Assembly: GCF_016909575.1 (NCBI RefSeq)
Contig: NZ_JAFBGA010000020.1
Coordinates: 1 to 64,000, forward strand
Direction of reading: 5' to 3'
Length of the DNA stretch: 64,000 nt
Origin: Streptomyces sp. HB132
Lineage (GTDB): Bacteria; Actinomycetota; Actinomycetes; Streptomycetales; Streptomycetaceae
The position numbers were made by a program, and so were the translations under genes. Positions within the stretch are counted from its first letter, which is position 1. The number at the start of each line of letters is the position of its first letter. Positions 48,191 to 59,181 of the stretch are shown here, piece by piece. The notes below the pieces were generated by a model. That model saw only the letters and a program-made list of their open reading frames with translations. It did no database searches and was not told where the DNA came from.

Positions 48191-49129
48191 GTGAGAAGAC
48201 CAGCTCCCACCCCCCGCGTCATCACCGTCGTCGGTCCCACCGCTGCCGGAAAGTCCGATCTGGGAGTCTTCCTCGCCCAGCAGCTCGGTGGCGAGGTGGT
48301 CAACGCCGACTCCATGCAGCTCTACCGGGGCATGGACATCGGCACCGCGAAGCTGACTCTTCCCGAGCGTGCCGGCGTGCCCCACCACCTGCTGGACATC
48401 TGGGACGTCACCGAGGCCGCCAGCGTCGCCGAGTACCAACGGCTCGCCCGGACCGAGATCGACCGGTTGCTTGCCGAAGGACGCACTCCCGTCCTCGTGG
48501 GCGGTTCGGGCCTCTATGTGAAGGGCGCGATCGACGCCCTCGAATTCCCGGGGACGGACCCGGACGTACGCGCACGCCTCGAACAGGAGCTGGCGGAGCG
48601 CGGCTCCGGTGCCCTGCACGCCCGGCTCGCCGCGGCGGACCCGGAGGCCGCCCGCGCCATCCTGGCGAGCAACGGGCGCCGTATCGTCCGCGCCCTGGAG
48701 GTCATCGAGATCACGGGCAAGCCCTTCACGGCCAACCTCCCGGGTGACGAAGCGGTCTACGACGCCCTTCAGATCGGGGTCGACGTCGAGCGCCCGGAAC
48801 TCGACGAACGGATCCGGTCCCGCGTGGACCGGATGTGGGAGGCCGGGCTCGTCGACGAGGTGCGCGACCTCGAGGCCCGCGGGCTGCGGGAGGGACGCAC
48901 CGCCTCGCGTGCCCTCGGCTACCAGCAGGTGCTGGCGGCCCTGGCGGGGGAGTGCACCGAGGACGAGGCGCGCATCGAGACGGTACGCGCCACCAAACGC
49001 TTCGCGCGTCGCCAGGACTCCTGGTTCCGGCGCGACCCGCGCGTCCGGTGGCTGAGCGGTGCGGAGGAACGGCGCGGGGAACTCCCGCACCGGGCGCTGG
49101 CGTTGGTCGAACGGGCGGTCACAGCCTGA
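48191..49129 (+). CDS. miaA: MiaA, tRNA dimethylallyltransferase
   Basis: 312 residues from GTG 48191. It transfers dimethylallyl from DMAPP to A37 of UNN-reading tRNAs. Walker-type GPTAAGKSDLG, the DSMQLYRGMDIGTAKL catalytic segment, VGGSGLYVKG and the C-terminal ATKRFARRQDSWFRRDPR tRNA-binding region are complete. This gene and miaB together make ms2i6A37. Confidence 0.96.
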   Translation: MRRPAPTPRVITVVGPTAAGKSDLGVFLAQQLGGEVVNADSMQLYRGMDIGTAKLTLPERAGVPHHLLDIWDVTEAASVAEYQRLARTEIDRLLAEGRTPVLVGGSGLYVKGAIDALEFPGTDPDVRARLEQELAERGSGALHARLAAADPEAARAILASNGRRIVRALEVIEITGKPFTANLPGDEAVYDALQIGVDVERPELDERIRSRVDRMWEAGLVDEVRDLEARGLREGRTASRALGYQQVLAALAGECTEDEARIETVRATKRFARRQDSWFRRDPRVRWLSGAEERRGELPHRALALVERAVTA

Positions 49130-49230
49130 TCACGTGATGGCATCGGGAAGCTCCGCCCGTCATTTCGGCGGCCGGTGCCGTGCCATCATCGAGCGACGAT
49201 CGACCAGTGGAGTCCGAGTTGGGAGGGCGC

Positions 49231-49674
49231 GTGGCGATGGAGGCCGGCCCTCGCGACACAGACCGGGACACACCGGAGACGCGGCATGAGGCAGGACGTC
49301 TGAGCCCTGACGGGCCGGACGAGCTCGAGGTGAACGCCGAGGTCGAGGTCGAGCTCCGCCCCGCCCGTCGCCTGCGGATCTGGCAGCTCGCGCCGATCGT
49401 GGTGCTGGCGGCGGTCGGCTCCCTGATGTTCGCCTTCCCGCTCGCCTTCGAGTTCGGGGGCGGTGGTGCCGTGGTGGCGATGCTGGGACTTCTCATCAGC
49501 TGCTGCGCCGCGGGCTGGGGCATGATGGCCGCACGCCGCGTGGGCCACACCTGGCCCGGTCTGACGACCAGCGGCCCGGGCGAACGCCCCGACTGGCGCG
49601 TGGTCGCGCTCTACGTGGCCGCATGCGCCGTACTGGTGGCCCTGGCCGTCTGGCGCGTGGCCCGCCTCCGCTGA
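49231..49674 (+). CDS. Small two-pass membrane protein, unknown
   Basis: About 147 residues from GTG 49231 (ATG 49237 is an alternative; GGGAGG precedes both). An acidic N-terminal 45 residues leads to three hydrophobic stretches (WQLAPIVVLAAVGSLMFAFPL; VVAMLGLLISCCAAGWGMMA; VVALYVAACAVLVALAVW), so two to three membrane passes. It lies between miaA and dapF. No family recognised. Confidence 0.65.
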   Translation: MAMEAGPRDTDRDTPETRHEAGRLSPDGPDELEVNAEVEVELRPARRLRIWQLAPIVVLAAVGSLMFAFPLAFEFGGGGAVVAMLGLLISCCAAGWGMMAARRVGHTWPGLTTSGPGERPDWRVVALYVAACAVLVALAVWRVARLR

Positions 49675-49740
49675 CACGCGCGGGGCGCACGCCGGGCCCC
49701 GGCCCGGCGGACCGGTGGCACGGCCTCGTACAGTTGATCC

Positions 49741-50613
49741 GTGAGCACTTCGCAGATCACCTTCCTCAAGGGCCACGGCACCGAGAACGACTTCGTGATC
49801 GTTCCGGATCCGGACAACGCCCTCGACCTGCCGGTCTCCGCCGTCGCCCGGCTCTGCGACCGCCGGGCGGGCATCGGCGGCGACGGACTGCTGCACGTCG
49901 TACGGTCCTCGGCGCACCCCGACGCCGAAGGCATGGCGGGCGAGGCCGAGTGGTTCATGGACTACCGCAACGCCGACGGATCGGTCGCCGAGATGTGCGG
50001 CAACGGGGTGCGTGTCTTCGCGCGCCATCTGCAGCGCGCCGGGTTCGTCACCGTAGGAGATCTGGCCGTCGCGACCCGGGGCGGGGTCAAGCGGGTGCAC
50101 ATCGCCGAGGACGGCGACATCACGGTCTCCATGGGGCGGGCGGAGCTCCCCGGTGCCGGAGTCACGGTCACCCTGGACGGCCGCAGCTGGGACGCCCGGA
50201 ACGTGAACATGGGCAATCCGCACGCCGTCGCGTTCGTCGAGGACCTGGACCACGCCGGAGACCTGTTCTCCGTACCGCCGTTCAGCCCGCAGTCCGTCTA
50301 CCCGGACGGGGTCAACATCGAGTTCGTCGCGGACCGGGGCCCGAGGCACGTCGCTGTGCGCGTCCACGAGCGCGGCTCCGGCGAGACACGCTCCTGCGGG
50401 ACGGGCGCCTGTGCCGTGGCCGTCGCCACAGCACGCAGGGACGGTGTGGACCCGGCGCTGACCGGGGCGCCGGTCACATACACGGTGGACCTCCCCGGGG
50501 GCACCCTGGTGATCACCGAACACCCCGACGGCGGGGTCGACATGACGGGTCCCGCGGTCATCGTCGCCGAGGGTGTGATCGACCCCGTGTGGATCGAAAC
50601 GATGATCGGTTAG
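49741..50613 (+). CDS. dapF: DapF, diaminopimelate epimerase
   Basis: 290 residues from GTG 49741. It converts LL- to meso-diaminopimelate for lysine (and, in other bacteria, peptidoglycan) synthesis. The two catalytic cysteines lie in GSVAEMCGNGVRV and GETRSCGTGACA, and the N terminus KGHGTENDFV is conserved. Streptomyces peptidoglycan uses LL-DAP, so here DapF serves lysine synthesis. Complete length. Confidence 0.96.
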   Translation: MSTSQITFLKGHGTENDFVIVPDPDNALDLPVSAVARLCDRRAGIGGDGLLHVVRSSAHPDAEGMAGEAEWFMDYRNADGSVAEMCGNGVRVFARHLQRAGFVTVGDLAVATRGGVKRVHIAEDGDITVSMGRAELPGAGVTVTLDGRSWDARNVNMGNPHAVAFVEDLDHAGDLFSVPPFSPQSVYPDGVNIEFVADRGPRHVAVRVHERGSGETRSCGTGACAVAVATARRDGVDPALTGAPVTYTVDLPGGTLVITEHPDGGVDMTGPAVIVAEGVIDPVWIETMIG

Positions 50614-50753
50614 AGCTTCGCTCGAATGGGTGATCCGTTTCACGCTGGGCGAGAGCGGGACTGCGCCACGTGGTGGGGCCGATAGCATCAAGCACCGGCC
50701 CGGGGGTGTATCCGCACCCCTTCCCCGCCGGTCGACGTCGCCGGAGGTGCCCC

Positions 50754-52901
<2,148 letters not shown>

Positions 52902-53003
52902 CCCCTGTTCCGACCCACTCCCTTCCGCTTCCCGGCGGCCCCGTTCGGGTGGTGCGGCGCGCGCCACCCCCGTGTGGAGAGCGCGCGCTGGTAGCCGTAG
53001 TCC

Positions 53004-54494
53004 ATGCCGCTCACCTCCCGCCGACTGCGTGCCGCTCTGCTGGCCACCGCGTCGGTCACCCTCGTCGCCGCCGCTCTGCCCGCACCCGAGCCGCTGGGCA
53101 TCGGCGACCGCCTGTTCCCGCACCTCGGCAATCCCGGCTACGACGTCCTCTCGTACGACATCTCGCTCACCTACGAGGGCAGCAACAACAAGCCCCTCGA
53201 AGCCGTCACGACGATCGACGCGCGGACCACCGAACCCCTGGAACGCATCAATCTCGACTTCGCCCGGGGTGCCGTCCGCTCCGTCGAAGTCGACGGGCGG
53301 AACTCCGAGTTCGCCACCGCGGGCGAGGACCTGGTCGTCGACGCGCCGTCCCGCATCCCGGCTGGCACCCCTGTACGGGTCACCGTCCGGCACACGAGCG
53401 ACCCCTCCGGGGACCAGGCCGACGGGGGCTGGGTCCGGACCGCCGACGGCCTCGCGATGGCCAACCAGGCCGACGCCGCACACCGGGTCTTCCCCGGCAA
53501 CGACCACCCCGCCGACAAGGCGTACTTCACCTTCCGGGTGACCGCGCCGAAGAACCTCACGGTCGTGGCGGGCGGCCTTCCCGCGGGAAAACGGGACCAC
53601 GCGGGCGCGACCACCTGGACCTACCGCACCGAGCACCCGATGGCGACGGAACTCGCCCAGGTGTCCATCGGACGCTCCGCCGTCCTGCACCGCACCGGAC
53701 CCGGCGGACTGCCGGTCCGGGACGTCGTACCCGCGGCCGACCGCGAGAAGCTCGGGCCCTGGCTGAAGAAGACCCCGGCGCAGCTGGCGTGGATGGAGGA
53801 ACAGGTCGGCCCGTATCCGTTCGAGACGTACGGACTCCTGGTCGCGGACACCGAGACGGGCTTCGAGCTGGAGACCCAGACCCTCTCCCTCTTCGAGCGC
53901 TCCCTGTTCACCGGGACCGGGTATCCCGAGTGGTACGTCGACTCGATCATGGTGCACGAGCTCGCCCACCAGTGGTTCGGCAACAGCGTCTCCCCGCGAT
54001 CCTGGTCCGATCTGTGGCTCAGCGAGGGACACGCGACCTGGTACGAGGCCCGCTACGCCGAGGAGCACGCGCAGAAGCCGATGGAGCGGCGCATGCGTGA
54101 GGCCTACGCCCGCTCCGACGCCTGGCGTGCCGCGGGCGGGCCGCCCGCCCGCCCCGACGTCCCCACGCCCGACCACAAGATCAGCCTGTTCCGCCCCGTC
54201 GTGTACGACGGGAGCGCACTCCTCCTGTACGCCCTGCGCGAGGAGATCGGCGAGGCCGCGTTCGACCGCCTGGAGCGGACCTGGGTGCGGGCCCACCGGG
54301 ACGGATCGGCGACCACCCGGCAGTTCACGTCCCTGGCCGCGAGGATCGCCGGCCGGGACCTGACGGCATTCTTCGAAGGGTGGCTGTACGGCAGGAAGAC
54401 CCCGCCGATGCCGGGACACCCGGACTGGCGCAGCGGGACGCCGCGCGACGCCGCAGAAGGGAAGAGCCCCGCGCCGGCACGGAAACCCGAGTGA
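53004..54494 (+). CDS. Secreted M1-family metallopeptidase
   Basis: 496 residues from ATG 53004. A Sec signal (about 1-27) leads to an aminopeptidase-N-type N domain and catalytic domain with zinc site MVHELAHQWFG...WLSEGHATWYE, about 18 residues apart, as in M1 enzymes. The usual GAMEN exopeptidase motif is replaced by GFELETQT, typical of the secreted actinobacterial subgroup. The C-terminal ERAP-like domain is short, so the protein is about half the length of PepN. Confidence 0.9.
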   Translation: MPLTSRRLRAALLATASVTLVAAALPAPEPLGIGDRLFPHLGNPGYDVLSYDISLTYEGSNNKPLEAVTTIDARTTEPLERINLDFARGAVRSVEVDGRNSEFATAGEDLVVDAPSRIPAGTPVRVTVRHTSDPSGDQADGGWVRTADGLAMANQADAAHRVFPGNDHPADKAYFTFRVTAPKNLTVVAGGLPAGKRDHAGATTWTYRTEHPMATELAQVSIGRSAVLHRTGPGGLPVRDVVPAADREKLGPWLKKTPAQLAWMEEQVGPYPFETYGLLVADTETGFELETQTLSLFERSLFTGTGYPEWYVDSIMVHELAHQWFGNSVSPRSWSDLWLSEGHATWYEARYAEEHAQKPMERRMREAYARSDAWRAAGGPPARPDVPTPDHKISLFRPVVYDGSALLLYALREEIGEAAFDRLERTWVRAHRDGSATTRQFTSLAARIAGRDLTAFFEGWLYGRKTPPMPGHPDWRSGTPRDAAEGKSPAPARKPE

Positions 54495-54626
54495 CGGGCC
54501 GGGCGGGGACGTGCCACCATCGACGCGTCGGTGCAGCGGCCGGCCGGTGAATCGCCCCGTGGGAATCTTCCGGCTGTGTCACGCGTTGTGACTGACGAAT
54601 CAGACTTCTATCGACGTAAGGATCCA

Positions 54627-56147
54627 ATGACCTCCTCTTCCTCCCTTCCCCAGGACGCGCAGGACGCGCGGAGCGCCACGGAAGCCACCTCCGAGAGCTT
54701 CAATGAGAGCCTTCGGGCCGACGCCCTGATGGAAGAGGACGTCGCCTGGAGCCACGAGATCGACGGGGAGCGGGACGGCGAACAGCTCGACCGTTCCGAG
54801 CGCGCGGCGTTGCGCCGTGTGGCAGGCCTCTCCACCGAGCTCGAAGACGTCACCGAGGTCGAGTACCGGCAGCTGCGCCTCGAGCGCGTGGTGCTCGTCG
54901 GCGTCTGGACATCGGGGACCGTCCACGACGCGGAGATCTCCCTCGCGGAGCTCGCCGCCCTCGCCGAGACGGCCGGCGCCCAGGTGCTCGACGCCGTCTT
55001 CCAGCGGCGCGACAAGCCGGACCCGGCCACCTACATCGGCTCGGGCAAGGCGCTGGAACTGCGTGACATCGTTCTCGAATCCGGGGCCGACACCGTCGTC
55101 TGCGACGGTGAGCTCAGCCCCGGCCAGCTGATCCATCTGGAAGACGTCGTCAAGGTCAAGGTGGTCGACAGGACCGCCCTGATCCTCGACATCTTCGCCC
55201 AGCACGCCAAGTCCCGTGAGGGCAAGGCACAGGTGTCGCTGGCACAGATGCAGTACATGCTCCCGCGCCTGCGCGGCTGGGGGCAGTCGCTGTCCCGTCA
55301 GATGGGCGGCGGCGGGTCCAGCGGCGGTGGCGGCATGGCCACCCGTGGTCCCGGTGAGACCAAGATCGAGACGGACCGTCGACGGATCCGCGAGAAGATG
55401 GCGAAGATGCGCCGGGAGATCGCGGAGATGAAGACCGGCCGCGAGATCAAGCGCCAGGAGCGCAAGCGCAACAAGGTGCCCTCGGTGGCGATCGCCGGAT
55501 ACACCAACGCGGGCAAGTCCTCACTGCTCAACCGGCTGACCGGCGCGGGCGTCCTCGTGGAGAACGCCCTGTTCGCGACCCTCGACCCGACCGTGCGCCG
55601 GGCCGAGACGCCGAGCGGCCGTATCTACACCCTGGCCGACACCGTGGGCTTCGTGCGGCACCTGCCCCACCACCTGGTCGAGGCCTTCCGCTCCACCATG
55701 GAGGAGGTCGGCGAATCCGACCTGATCCTGCACGTGGTGGACGGCTCCCACCCGGTGCCGGAGGAGCAGCTCGCCGCCGTGCGCCAGGTGATCCGGGAAG
55801 TCGGCGCGGTCGACGTACCCGAGGTCGTCGTGATCAACAAGGCGGACGCTGCGGATCCGCTCGTGCTGCAGCGCCTGCTGCGCACCGAGAAGCACGCGAT
55901 CGCGGTGTCGGCGCGGACCGGTGCCGGTATCGACGAGCTCCTCGCGCTCATCGACGCCGAGCTGCCGCGGCCTTCCGTGGAGATCGAAGCGCTCGTGCCC
56001 TACACCCAGGGCGGTCTCGTCTCCCGGGTGCACGCCGAGGGTGAGGTGATCTCCGAGGAGCACACGCCGGAGGGCACACTGCTCAAGGCGCGGGTGCACG
56101 AGGAGCTCGGATCGGACCTCGCGGCCTTCGCTCCGGTGCCGCACTGA
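54627..56147 (+). CDS. hflX: HflX, ribosome-associated GTPase
   Basis: 506 residues from ATG 54627. An N-terminal HflX domain (ATYIGSGKALELRDIV) is followed by a Gly-rich linker, a coiled helical segment (REKMAKMRREIAEMKTGREI) and the GTPase: G1 GYTNAGKSS, G3 DTVGFVRHLP, G4 NKAD, G5 SARTGAGI. HflX splits stalled 70S ribosomes, notably under heat or antibiotic stress. It is transcribed alone, with a terminator right after. The N-terminal 55-residue acidic extension is common in streptomycetes. Confidence 0.95.
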   Translation: MTSSSSLPQDAQDARSATEATSESFNESLRADALMEEDVAWSHEIDGERDGEQLDRSERAALRRVAGLSTELEDVTEVEYRQLRLERVVLVGVWTSGTVHDAEISLAELAALAETAGAQVLDAVFQRRDKPDPATYIGSGKALELRDIVLESGADTVVCDGELSPGQLIHLEDVVKVKVVDRTALILDIFAQHAKSREGKAQVSLAQMQYMLPRLRGWGQSLSRQMGGGGSSGGGGMATRGPGETKIETDRRRIREKMAKMRREIAEMKTGREIKRQERKRNKVPSVAIAGYTNAGKSSLLNRLTGAGVLVENALFATLDPTVRRAETPSGRIYTLADTVGFVRHLPHHLVEAFRSTMEEVGESDLILHVVDGSHPVPEEQLAAVRQVIREVGAVDVPEVVVINKADAADPLVLQRLLRTEKHAIAVSARTGAGIDELLALIDAELPRPSVEIEALVPYTQGGLVSRVHAEGEVISEEHTPEGTLLKARVHEELGSDLAAFAPVPH

Positions 56148-56160
56148 CGCGGTGAACGCA

Positions 56161-56202
56161 CAGGAGGCCGGGTTCCCCTTCCCGAGGGGGCCCGGCCTCC
56201 TG
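56161..56202. terminator. Bidirectional terminator after hflX
   Basis: AGGAGGCCGGG pairs with CCCGGCCTCCT, with an inner CCCCT/AGGGG pairing. It lies between the convergent stops of hflX (56147) and the protease gene (56213). Confidence 0.85.
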
Positions 56203-56212
56203 CGTGCGGTCC

Positions 56213-57433
56213 CTACTGTCCCGCGTACTTCTTGCTCACGGCCTTGTAGACGCCCTCGGCCTCCTTGCCCAGGCGGGGTCCTGCCAGCCAGCCGGCCGTC
56301 ACCGGGCCGATGGAGGTGTTGGAGACCAGAGCCGGCTTACCGTCCTGGCCCTTCGCGACCCAGCCGCCGCCGGAGGATCCACCGGTCATCGTGCACCCGA
56401 TGCGGTACATCGTGGGCTGCTGCTCGAAGACGGTCAGGCGGCCGGGCCGGTCCGTGCACCGGAGCGCCTTCTGGCCGTCGAACGGCGGGGCCGCCGGATA
56501 GCCGGTGGCCGTCATGCTGTCGATCTCAGGGACGGCCGGGGCGCTGAAGTCGACCGGAAGCGCCGAACCGACGGTCTCCTCCAGGGACTTGCCCGTCGAG
56601 CCCTTCTCCGGAGCGACCTGCAGCACGGCGAAGTCGTACGGTGCGCCCTGGCCACCGGTCGCGGCACCCTGACTGATCCACTGGTCGGAGGTCTGCGCCC
56701 ACTGGCCCCACCACACGCCGTAGGGAGCGATCTGCTCCTTGGACGCGTTCTCCAGCTCCGCCGTCGACATGCCGCTGTCGTTGTAGGAGGGGACGAAGGC
56801 GATGTTGCGGTACCAGCCGCCGTTCTTGCCGGCGTGCACACAATGCCCGGCGGTCCACACCATGTTGGACTTGCCCGGACGAGCCGGGTCCTGCACCACG
56901 GTCGCCGAGCAGACCATCGAGCCCTCGGGGCCGTCGAACAGGAGCTTTCCGGACTCGGGGGCGCTGCCGTGGTACGGCGTCTGCACGCCGGCGGCCTCGA
57001 CCGGTGCCGGGGTCGGGTCCGTCACGCCCTCGTCGCCGGAGATGTCGGGGTCGACGGGGTTCTCCGGCGGCTTGTCGGCATCACGCATCCGGTCGGGGTC
57101 CCAGAGGTCCTCGATGATCGGATTGACGTAGTCCTTGGCCTCACGCAGCCAGGTGTCCTTGTCCCAGTTCTTCCACTCGCCGTCCCGCCACTTGTCGAGA
57201 TCGATCCCGTGCTCCTTGAGCCGGTCCTTGAGGTCGTCCGGGATGACGACCTTCCCGTCGGGGGACTGGCCGGTGGCACTGCCAGGCTCGGCGGCCGCGC
57301 CGTCCTCCTCGGGCCCGCAGGCGGTGGCGGTGAGCGTGAGGACAGCGGCGAGGGCGGCTGCGGCGAACACCCGGGGGGCCCGACGCAGGCTCCCCCCGAG
57401 GTGTGCGGTATCGGTCGGGCGCATGGGTCGCAT
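56213..57433 (-). CDS. Trypsin-like serine protease lipoprotein
   Basis: 406 residues from ATG 57433 (ATG 57424 is possible). The lipobox LTATACGP puts the lipidated Cys near residue 39, so the enzyme is tethered outside the membrane. A charged, Trp-containing N-terminal region precedes the S1 fold, with catalytic His in WTAGHCVH, Asp in YDFAVLQV and Ser in TGGSSGGGW. All three are present. The family probably cleaves extracellular peptides; the substrate is unknown. Divergent from the siderophore operon. Confidence 0.88.
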   Translation of the reverse strand: MRPMRPTDTAHLGGSLRRAPRVFAAAALAAVLTLTATACGPEEDGAAAEPGSATGQSPDGKVVIPDDLKDRLKEHGIDLDKWRDGEWKNWDKDTWLREAKDYVNPIIEDLWDPDRMRDADKPPENPVDPDISGDEGVTDPTPAPVEAAGVQTPYHGSAPESGKLLFDGPEGSMVCSATVVQDPARPGKSNMVWTAGHCVHAGKNGGWYRNIAFVPSYNDSGMSTAELENASKEQIAPYGVWWGQWAQTSDQWISQGAATGGQGAPYDFAVLQVAPEKGSTGKSLEETVGSALPVDFSAPAVPEIDSMTATGYPAAPPFDGQKALRCTDRPGRLTVFEQQPTMYRIGCTMTGGSSGGGWVAKGQDGKPALVSNTSIGPVTAGWLAGPRLGKEAEGVYKAVSKKYAGQ

Positions 57434-57761
57434 CTGGGATCCCCCTGGGACTTCGTCACTGACTTCGTTGCCGCACTGCGGACTCGGGGCGGGCGGCCCT
57501 GCCCTGTGGGCCGGGGAACGTCGCCCCGGAGCGCGGCTCCGTCCGTGGTGCGGCCCCTACTATGCCGGTGCCGTTGGGGACGGTGCGCGGCAGGTCCACG
57601 GTTCCGCCTGCGCAAGGATCTTCCGATTTACCCGTGATCTCCCGTGTTCCGCGTCGTTGGTACGTACGGGGAACACCCGGACGGCGTTCATCGGCGCGGT
57701 CCGTCCCCGGGGGACCGCACCGAGGTGCAACGCAACTGTTACCGCAGGAGGACCGACAGCC
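57434..57761. promoter_or_regulatory. Divergent region upstream of the siderophore operon
   Basis: 328 bases without a gene. No close match to the DmdR/IdeR iron box (TTAGGTTAGGCTCACCTAA) was seen by eye on either strand. GCAGGAGGA at 57744-57752 is the ribosome site of the aminotransferase. Promoters could not be assigned. Confidence 0.5.
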
Positions 57762-59153
57762 GTGGCCGTGACCGAACCAGCTCCGGTGGCAGCTTCCCCC
57801 GCGCACGAAGGGATCCTGAGGCGCCAGGCGCTACGGGAGTCCGCCGCCCGCACCTATGCGCGGTCCCTGCCGATCGTGCCCGTGCGCGCGCGGGGCATGA
57901 CGATCGAGGGAGCCGACGGGCGGCGCTACCTCGACTGTCTGTCAGGAGCCGGCACGCTGGCCCTCGGCCACAACCACCCGGTGGTGCTCGAAGCCATCAG
58001 GAAGGTCATCGACTCCGGCGCGCCGCTGCACGTGCTCGATCTCGCCACCCCCGTCAAGGACGCCTTCACGACCGAGCTGTTCGCCACCCTGCCCAGGGAA
58101 CTGGCCGACAACGCGCGGATCCAGTTCTGCGGTCCGGCGGGCACGGACGCCGTGGAGGCGGCGTTCAAGCTGACCCGGGCGGCGAGTGGACGCAGCGAAC
58201 TCCTGGCGTTCACCGGCGCGTACCACGGCATGACCGCCGGTGCCCTGGCCGCCTCCGGCGGTGCCACGGACGTGCGGGTGACGCGACTGCCCTTCCCCCA
58301 GAACTACCGCTGCCCCTTCGGAGCCGGCGGGGAACGCGGCGCGGACATCGCCGCGCACTGGACCGAGTACCTCCTGGACGACCCCAGGAGCGGAGTACCC
58401 GCTCCGGCCGCCATGATCCTGGAACCCGTCCAGGGCGAGGGCGGGGTGAATCCCGCCCCCGACGGCTGGATGCGCCGGATGCGGGAGATCACGCAGGAGC
58501 GTTCCATCGCCCTGATCGCTGACGAGGTACAGACCGGCGTCGGCAGGACCGGTACCTTCTGGGCGGTCGAACACAGCGGTATCGTGCCCGACGTGATGGT
58601 GCTCTCGAAAGCCATCGGCGGCTCGCTGCCCCTCGCGGTGATCGTCTACCGCTCCGAGCTCGATCTCTGGCCGCCCGGTGCCCACGCGGGCACGTTCCGG
58701 GGCAACCAGCTCGCCATGGCGGCCGGTGCCGCGACCCTCGCGTACGTACGCGAGAACGGGCTCGCCGAGCGCGCGGGGACGTTGGGCGCACGCATGATCG
58801 CCAGGCTCCAGGCGCTGAGCGCGGACCATCCGAGCATCGGCGACGTCCGGGGCCGCGGTCTCATGATCGGCATCGAGCTCGTGGATCCCGGGGCCGAACC
58901 GCTCGACGTCACCGCCGAGAACGGCTCCGCCCCGCCGCCCGATCCCGCCCTCGCCGCCGCGGTGCAGCAGGAATGCCTACACCGCGGCCTCATCGTCGAA
59001 CTCGGTGGACGACACAGCGCAGTGGTCCGACTGCTCCCTCCCCTCACTCTCACCGACGAACAGGCGACGGCGGTCGTCGACCGCCTCGCCGACGCGCTGA
59101 GAGCGGCCGAGCGCTCTTCGTACCGCCGGGCCGCTGCCGGGCCGACCCGCTGA
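57762..59153 (+). CDS. Diaminobutyrate-2-oxoglutarate-type aminotransferase of siderophore operon
   Basis: 463 residues from GTG 57762. A class III PLP aminotransferase: substrate and cofactor motifs GPAGTDAVEAAFKLTRAASGR, AYHGMTAGALAASG, ADEVQTGVGRTGTFWAVE, and the PLP lysine in VMVLSKAIGGSLP. It is closest in pattern to RhbA/EctB-type enzymes that make L-2,4-diaminobutyrate from aspartate semialdehyde and glutamate. First gene of a four-gene operon (gaps 28, 40 and 60 bases) that ends in two IucA/IucC synthetases, so diaminobutyrate is probably a building block of the siderophore. Confidence 0.88.
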   Translation: MAVTEPAPVAASPAHEGILRRQALRESAARTYARSLPIVPVRARGMTIEGADGRRYLDCLSGAGTLALGHNHPVVLEAIRKVIDSGAPLHVLDLATPVKDAFTTELFATLPRELADNARIQFCGPAGTDAVEAAFKLTRAASGRSELLAFTGAYHGMTAGALAASGGATDVRVTRLPFPQNYRCPFGAGGERGADIAAHWTEYLLDDPRSGVPAPAAMILEPVQGEGGVNPAPDGWMRRMREITQERSIALIADEVQTGVGRTGTFWAVEHSGIVPDVMVLSKAIGGSLPLAVIVYRSELDLWPPGAHAGTFRGNQLAMAAGAATLAYVRENGLAERAGTLGARMIARLQALSADHPSIGDVRGRGLMIGIELVDPGAEPLDVTAENGSAPPPDPALAAAVQQECLHRGLIVELGGRHSAVVRLLPPLTLTDEQATAVVDRLADALRAAERSSYRRAAAGPTR

Positions 59154-59181
59154 TCCCGGACCCCCCAGAAGGAAGACCGCC

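Noticed and set aside
57434..57761. Iron box (DmdR/IdeR site) before the siderophore operon
   Set aside because: Looked for on both strands; no stretch resembles TTAGGTTAGGCTCACCTAA closely enough to report.
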